Of a DNA stretch of 64,000 bases, positions 59,447 through 64,000 are shown one piece after another. Source of the DNA: Oscillospiraceae bacterium (GTDB lineage Bacteria > Bacillota > Clostridia > Oscillospirales > Ruminococcaceae). The stretch spans positions 1 through 64,000 of the forward strand of contig JAEEIA010000085.1 in NCBI GenBank assembly GCA_016281125.1, given 5' to 3'. How positions within the stretch are numbered: position 1 is the stretch's first letter; the number at the start of each line of letters is the position of its first letter. The notes under the pieces are model-generated. The model was not told the DNA's origin, made no database searches, and saw only the letters and a list, made by a program, of their open reading frames with translations. The position numbers and the translations under genes are program-made.

Positions 59447-60397
59447 ATGAACAATCCCGTTGTCAAAATCGAAAACCTGGTCAAGCGTTACGGCGATCTG
59501 GTCGCGCTCGACCATTTCAGCTTAGAGATCCGCGAGGGCGAGATCTTCGGTCTGCTCGGCCCGAACGGTTCCGGCAAGACCACGACAATCAACTGTTTAC
59601 TGTCGCTGCTGTCCTACGACAAGGGCGATATTGCGGTGTTCGGGCAGAAGATGACGCCGTCATCCTACGACATCAAAAAAGAAATCGGCGTGATCATGCA
59701 GAATGTCGCAGTCTTTGACGAGCTGAATGTCTACGAAAACATCGACTACTTCTGCGGGCTGTATATCCGCGACAAGGCGCAGCGGCGGCAGTATGTGGAT
59801 GAGGCCGTGCAGTTTGTCGGGCTGGAGGATTTTCTGAAATTCCGCCCGAAGAAGCTCTCCGGCGGTCTGCTGCGCCGCCTGAATATTGCGTGCGGCATTG
59901 CGCATAAGCCGAAGCTGATTATTCTGGATGAGCCGACTGTCGCGGTGGATCCGCAGAGCCGGAACCGGATTCTGGAGGGGATTCAGACGCTGAACCGGAA
60001 CGGTGCGACCGTGATCTACACCTCGCATTATATGGAGGAGGTCGAGCAGATCTGTACGCGCATTGCAATCATGGACAAGGGCAGGAAGATTGCAGAGGGC
60101 ACCAAGGATGAGCTGAAGCGCATGATCCGCAACACCGAAACCGTCACAATCGAGGTTCTGGAGCTGGATGAAGCCGTCCGCGCAGAGATCGCGGCGCTTC
60201 CGCATGTATACGAAACCGTGTTCGACGGCAAAACGCTGACGGTATGCTGCTCCGGCGGAAAGCACAACCTGATCCGCATTCTCGGCGTGCTCCAGGCACA
60301 TGCGGTCAGCTTCGGACGGGTATATTCCGAGCTTCCGACGCTCAATGACGTCTTTCTGGAAATCACCGGCACCGCGCTGCGCGATAAGGAGGAATGA
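59447..60397 (+). CDS. ABC transporter ATP-binding protein
   Basis: 316 residues. Walker A GPNGSGKTT, signature LSGGLLRRLN and Walker B LIILDEPTVAVDP are intact. C-terminal ~80 residues form the extra domain of ABC-2 (DrrA/NatA-type) export ATPases. AAGGAGG precedes 59447; the open frame further left is leader. TATAAT at 59413 may be its -10 box. Overlaps the first permease gene (ATGA). Confidence 0.92.
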   Translation: MNNPVVKIENLVKRYGDLVALDHFSLEIREGEIFGLLGPNGSGKTTTINCLLSLLSYDKGDIAVFGQKMTPSSYDIKKEIGVIMQNVAVFDELNVYENIDYFCGLYIRDKAQRRQYVDEAVQFVGLEDFLKFRPKKLSGGLLRRLNIACGIAHKPKLIILDEPTVAVDPQSRNRILEGIQTLNRNGATVIYTSHYMEEVEQICTRIAIMDKGRKIAEGTKDELKRMIRNTETVTIEVLELDEAVRAEIAALPHVYETVFDGKTLTVCCSGGKHNLIRILGVLQAHAVSFGRVYSELPTLNDVFLEITGTALRDKEE

Positions 60398-60399
60398 CC

Positions 60400-61530
60400 A
60401 TGTTCCTGCACTGCCTGATTTACGAGCTGAAAACCTGTCTGCGCGCCAAGGATCTGATTATCTGGCTGCTGCTGTTCCCGATTGTACTCGGGACACTGTT
60501 CAAGGTTGCGTTCGGCTCGCTGTATGAAAAGAATACGCTGTTCCGCACAATTCCCGCTGCTGTTGTGGAGCAGTCCGCGGAGAGTATGCTCCGGACGGCC
60601 GCAGATGCCGTTTCTGAAGGCGAAAACCCGCTGCTTTCCGTCACCTATACCGATGAAGCAACCGCACTGGAGATGCTGGAGCAGAAGGAGATCAAGGGCA
60701 TTCTGTATGCTGGCGATACCGTCACGCTGACGGTCGGCGGCTCCGGCATTCAGGAGTCCATGCTCAGAGCTTTTGCGGAGCAGTACAACCGGTATGAATC
60801 CGTCATCCGCAGCACGGCGCAGCAAAACCCGCAGAAGCTGCCGCAGGTGATGGCGGCGCTCTCCGGTGAGGTTTCCGCAAGCAGCAGAATATCGCTGACG
60901 GAGGGCAATCCGGATCCGTTTATTCAGTATTTTTACAATCTGATTGCGATGGTTGCGATGTTCGGCGCGGTTACCGGCCTGCACATTGTTTCAGACTATC
61001 AGGCGAATATGTCCGCACTCGGCGCAAGACGGTGCTGCTCGCCGGTGCGGCGCGCGGTCAGCCTGAGTGCCGCCATGACCGGAAGCTGCCTTGCACAGTC
61101 GGTCTGCATGATCACCTGCGTGTCGTTTCTGGCCTTTCTCCTGCGGATTGATTTCGGCAGCAGACTCCCGCTGGTTTACGCTGCGGCCATTCTCGGCGGC
61201 TGGACGGGTGTCGCAATCGGCTTCTGCATCGGCGCCGCAACCAGGTTCAGCAGCAACGTAAAAACGGGTATCACGATGGTGTTTTCCATGGCCTGCTGCT
61301 TTCTGAGCGGCCTGATGATCGGCAACATCAAAGCGGTCATCGCGGAAAAGGCGCCGTGGTTCAATCAGATCAACCCGGTCGCGGTCATTTCGGACAGCTT
61401 TTACTGCCTGAACCTGTACAGCGATTACCGCCGGTTCTGCGTCAAGATCCTCACGATGCTGATCATGACGGTTGTCTGCACGGTGATCGGTATTATCCTT
61501 TCGGGGAGGAAACAGTATGCAAGTATTTAA
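60400..61530 (+). CDS. ABC-2 type permease
   Basis: 376 residues with an N-terminal membrane helix, an outer domain of about 140 residues and five C-terminal helices, the ABC-2 (YhaP/DrrB-like) layout. AAGGAGG is 7 nt before the ATG at 60400; the ATG at 60394 is too close. Pairs with the ATPase upstream and permease downstream. Substrate unknown. Confidence 0.85.
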   Translation: MFLHCLIYELKTCLRAKDLIIWLLLFPIVLGTLFKVAFGSLYEKNTLFRTIPAAVVEQSAESMLRTAADAVSEGENPLLSVTYTDEATALEMLEQKEIKGILYAGDTVTLTVGGSGIQESMLRAFAEQYNRYESVIRSTAQQNPQKLPQVMAALSGEVSASSRISLTEGNPDPFIQYFYNLIAMVAMFGAVTGLHIVSDYQANMSALGARRCCSPVRRAVSLSAAMTGSCLAQSVCMITCVSFLAFLLRIDFGSRLPLVYAAAILGGWTGVAIGFCIGAATRFSSNVKTGITMVFSMACCFLSGLMIGNIKAVIAEKAPWFNQINPVAVISDSFYCLNLYSDYRRFCVKILTMLIMTVVCTVIGIILSGRKQYASI

Positions 61531-62671
61531 GACATATCTCAAGATCTTGAAAAAGCATCTGCATGTGGCGTCCATTTATGTGATCGCTTTTCTGCTGACC
61601 GGCTTCGCAATGACGTTCATGGATGATTCTGCGTCGCTCTTTGAGCAGACACGGCTGAAAATCTGTGTTCTGGATCTGGACAACACGCCGGAAAGCCGTG
61701 CGCTCTGTGATCTGATTTCGAAGCAGCATGATATCAGGGAGATGCCTGCGGACGAAGATGCGATGCTGGACGCGCTGTACTATGAACGCATCAATTATGC
61801 GCTGACAATCGGCAAGGGCTATGCGGAAAAGCTGGCAGCGGGGGAAACGGACGGCCTTTTTGAGAACCGCTTCCTGCACGACAGCTATTCCACGGCCTAT
61901 ATGGAGCAGTTCCTGAACGAGTATGTCTGCACGGTGCGCGCGTATCTCGCGGGCGGAGCAGCGTCCGCCGATGCGGCAGCGCAGGCGTGTGCCTCGTTTG
62001 AAACCGAAACTGCGGTGCGCGTGGTGAAGTCCGGCCCGGAGAACACTTCGGATATGTCGCTTGCTGCGGCGCTGTTTTTCCGGTATCTGCCGTATCTGTT
62101 TATCTCGGTGCTGATGAATGTGCTCTGTCCGGTGCTGCACGCCGTCAACAAAAAGGACATCCGTTTCCGCACAGACTGCTCCGGCGTTCGTCCGCTGCGC
62201 TATACTGCGGCGATCTTCGGCGGGACGGGTGTGTTTGTCGCCGGGATCTGGGTAATTTTTGTCGCGGCAGCCATTCCGATGAACGGCGGGCTTTATCATG
62301 GCACGGCATGGATTGCTGTGCTGAACAGTCTTGTGTTTACGCTGTTTTCGGCGTCTGTTACGCTGCTGGTATCCGGCTTTGACCCCCCGTCAAATCTTGT
62401 CAATATGATCACGCAGATGATCTCGCTGGGCATGTGCTTCATATGCGGCGTGTTTGTGGATCAGAATATGCTTGGGGAAAATGTGCTGGCGGCGGCGCGG
62501 TTCCTGCCGGCGTACTGGTATATCCGCGTCAACCGGATGATGGAGGGCAGCGACGCATTTGACGGCGCGCTGGCGCTCCGGGCGATTGCGATCGAGGCCG
62601 CATTCGCGGCGGTGCTGGCACTGCTGACGGTGCTTGTCCGCAAATCCCGTTCGCGCAGTGCCTCGGCTTGA
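61517..62671 (+). CDS. ABC-2 type permease, second subunit
   Basis: 384 residues, same topology as the first: one N-terminal helix, a large outer loop and C-terminal helices. It overlaps the previous gene by 14 bp and has GGGGAGG upstream. The two permeases probably form a heterodimer with the ATPase; an exporter of a lipid, peptide or drug. Confidence 0.85.
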   Translation: MQVFKTYLKILKKHLHVASIYVIAFLLTGFAMTFMDDSASLFEQTRLKICVLDLDNTPESRALCDLISKQHDIREMPADEDAMLDALYYERINYALTIGKGYAEKLAAGETDGLFENRFLHDSYSTAYMEQFLNEYVCTVRAYLAGGAASADAAAQACASFETETAVRVVKSGPENTSDMSLAAALFFRYLPYLFISVLMNVLCPVLHAVNKKDIRFRTDCSGVRPLRYTAAIFGGTGVFVAGIWVIFVAAAIPMNGGLYHGTAWIAVLNSLVFTLFSASVTLLVSGFDPPSNLVNMITQMISLGMCFICGVFVDQNMLGENVLAAARFLPAYWYIRVNRMMEGSDAFDGALALRAIAIEAAFAAVLALLTVLVRKSRSRSASA

Positions 62672-62684
62672 AATATCAAAGGAA

Positions 62685-62727
62685 AAAAGCGGGCAATGCC
62701 GTTCTCAATCCGGCATTGTCCGCTTTA
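62685..62727. terminator. Bidirectional terminator between the ABC operon and sortase
   Basis: AAAGCGGGCAATGCCG and CGGCATTGTCCGCTTT around an 8-nt loop, with A/T runs on both sides. It can end both converging transcripts. Confidence 0.85.
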
Positions 62728-63558
62728 CGGCTTTTTATGACCGCGCTTTTTGTTTCCGAACAGAATCATCAGCGTATAGAGAATCACCAGAACCGGTGCC
62801 GCGAGAATCGGTGCAACAATCGCAGGCGTCACGCGGTAGGCCTCATTGGTATAGTACACGCGCCGTTCCTCGGTTTTGTCATTTGTAACCCGTCTTCCGC
62901 GGACGAACAGCCGCTGCGTATTGACGCCGTACGGCGTACATGTAAACAGCGTGCAGAAATCTTGTCCGGGTTCAAGCTGCAGATCATCAACCTCATAGGG
63001 CTCAACGGTTTTGGTCTGCACCACCTGATAGGTGAAAACATCTGAGAGCACCGTGATCGTAAAGCGGTCGCCGGGTTCCAGCTTGTCCAGATCGGAGAAA
63101 AGCCGTGCCTTCGGCAGCCCCCGGTGCCCGGAAAGGACAGTATGCGTCCCCTTGCCGCCGACCGGCAGGCTGGTGCCCGGAAGATGTCCGACTGCGATCT
63201 GGAGTACGTCAGCACTGACGCCGTGATAGATCGGCAGCTCCAGGTGAATCTTGTCGATGTTCAGATATCCCATGATACCGTTGCCGGTGATGTCAAGCGT
63301 TTCCTCATAGCCGGAAACGCGCTCAGGATAATAGAACGCATCCTGTGTCTGTGCAAGCCGTTCATTATATTGTTGTGCCCGTCTGAGGATCTGCTCCTGT
63401 TTACTTTTGTCGATGCCGCTGACTGTTTCCTGATAGCTCTGCACCGCCCTGGACTGATTCCGCGAATTGATATAATCGCTGATCGGCGGATACAGCAGCA
63501 GTGCGATGCCCAGAAAGAATGCAAAGATCAGCGTGCGTTTTATGATTTTTTGCTTCAT
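62725..63558 (-). CDS. Class C sortase
   Basis: 277 residues: an N-terminal membrane helix, a catalytic domain with His in LSGHRGLP and active-site Cys in LFTCTPYGVNTQRLFVRG, and a C-terminal membrane helix. This is the pattern of pilin-polymerising (class C) sortases. The gene lies just downstream of an LPXTG pilin gene on the same strand and would link its subunits. Confidence 0.93.
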   Translation of the reverse strand: MKQKIIKRTLIFAFFLGIALLLYPPISDYINSRNQSRAVQSYQETVSGIDKSKQEQILRRAQQYNERLAQTQDAFYYPERVSGYEETLDITGNGIMGYLNIDKIHLELPIYHGVSADVLQIAVGHLPGTSLPVGGKGTHTVLSGHRGLPKARLFSDLDKLEPGDRFTITVLSDVFTYQVVQTKTVEPYEVDDLQLEPGQDFCTLFTCTPYGVNTQRLFVRGRRVTNDKTEERRVYYTNEAYRVTPAIVAPILAAPVLVILYTLMILFGNKKRGHKKP

Positions 63559-63585
63559 CTGCGTACCTTTTCACAGGAAGATTTT

Positions 63586-63614
63586 GCAGCGGAGGGGAAG
63601 GTCCCCTCCGCTGC
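63586..63614 (-). other. Intercistronic hairpin between pilin and sortase genes
   Basis: GCAGCGGAGGGGA and TCCCCTCCGCTGC, a 13-bp stem with a 3-nt loop. On the minus strand an A-rich stretch and not a U-run follows, so it probably lowers rather than stops transcription into the sortase. Confidence 0.65.
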
Positions 63615-63650
63615 ATTTTTGTGTTTCATCGTCTGAATCGCAGCTTCGTC

Positions 63651-64000
63651 TTACTCTTCAGAGCCGGCCATTCTCTTCTTGGTCACCAGGACGATGCCCG
63701 AACCGATTGCCAGCAGGCCGCCGAGCAGGTAGAACAGCTTGGTGCCGATGCCGCCGGTGGAAGGCAGTGTGTTGCCGGCCTTGTTCACAATGTTGAACGC
63801 TGCCAGGACAGAAGTTTCCGCTGCGGATACAGTTGCAGCTTCGCCGTCCTTGGTTGCCGTCCAGGCAGGTGCTTCAAACTTAGCACCGTCATTCTTGAGT
63901 TCAATCGTGATCGGATCTGTCAGTTTGTTGTAGCCGCCGGGAGCCTCTTCTTCGGTGAGGGTGTAGGTGCCCGGTCCAAGGCCGCCGAATTCCAGCGTGC
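63651..64000 (-). CDS. LPXTG-anchored pilin, C-terminal part (cut by the window edge)
   Basis: About 116 residues visible. A Cna_B/SpaA-like segment (GLGPGTYTLTEEEAPGGYNKL) precedes the sorting signal LPSTGG, a hydrophobic helix and a basic tail (KKRMAGSEE). The start lies beyond position 64000. It is anchored to the wall or pilus by the sortase downstream. Confidence 0.9.
   Translation of the reverse strand, partial: TLEFGGLGPGTYTLTEEEAPGGYNKLTDPITIELKNDGAKFEAPAWTATKDGEAATVSAAETSVLAAFNIVNKAGNTLPSTGGIGTKLFYLLGGLLAIGSGIVLVTKKRMAGSEE

Overview
The window reads as a chromosome segment of a fibre-degrading Ruminococcus-like member of the Oscillospiraceae (close in style to R. flavefaciens or R. 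champanellensis; genus-level inference). The support is a run of secreted dockerin-bearing enzymes (GH11, CBM22, GH10 and CE12-like modules on Thr- or Ser-rich linkers, i.e. cellulosome components), Gram-positive ribosome binding sites, and Firmicutes regulators such as CsoR and a YerC-type TrpR-like protein.

Positions 94-28458 hold a complete-looking integrative and conjugative element (ICE), visibly more AT-rich than the rest. It sits in the 3' part of a tRNA-Cys gene and is bounded by a perfect 46-bp direct repeat (94-139 and 28413-28458). In order it carries parA/parB-like partition genes, a candidate oriT with mobC and a MOBP-type relaxase, a lipoprotein cargo gene under a consensus promoter, a type IV secretion block (VirD4-, VirB2-, VirB6-, PrgI/VirB3- and VirB4-like), a TadZ/CpaE-like protein, an ArdC-like metalloprotein, an XRE regulator, topoisomerase III, a primase-like Toprim protein and a two-HTH replication protein. 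Its right arm holds a type III toxin-antitoxin locus (four ~40-nt RNA repeats, a terminator, and an unusually long ToxN/AbiQ-family toxin), a tyrosine integrase, a serine resolvase and a structured, possibly RNA-coding end. A palindrome, GTGCTACATGTAGCAC, recurs three times in the ICE.

From 28411 to 31127 lie four tRNA genes (Cys, Gly, Asp, Val; minus strand) and a yerC-methyltransferase-hslO operon. From 31128 to 42488 come a three-module dockerin protein, an OmpR/PhoB-type response regulator with histidine kinase and HtrA protease in one operon, a dockerin protein with two SGNH esterase domains, a candidate small RNA, and an O-acetylhomoserine sulfhydrylase-like gene. The regulator's own promoter and the small-RNA promoter share the same architecture: TTCA repeats every 11 bp, the last beginning 26 nt before a TATACT -10 box. 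This suggests a shared regulon.

Positions 43693-56343 hold five related xylanase genes. The first is an apparently intact GH11-CBM22-GH10-dockerin enzyme. The other four are shorter or degenerate relatives; three GH10-like domains have lost or altered active-site residues and several GH11-like domains have lost one or both catalytic glutamates, while signal peptides and dockerins are kept. They look like secreted, cellulosome-docked pseudoenzymes or binding proteins.

The right end carries a copper module (a CopA ATPase with a CopZ-like domain fused at its C-terminus and a visible internal start, plus CsoR and its operator), an ABC-2 export system, a class C sortase and the C-terminal part of an LPXTG pilin cut by the window edge.
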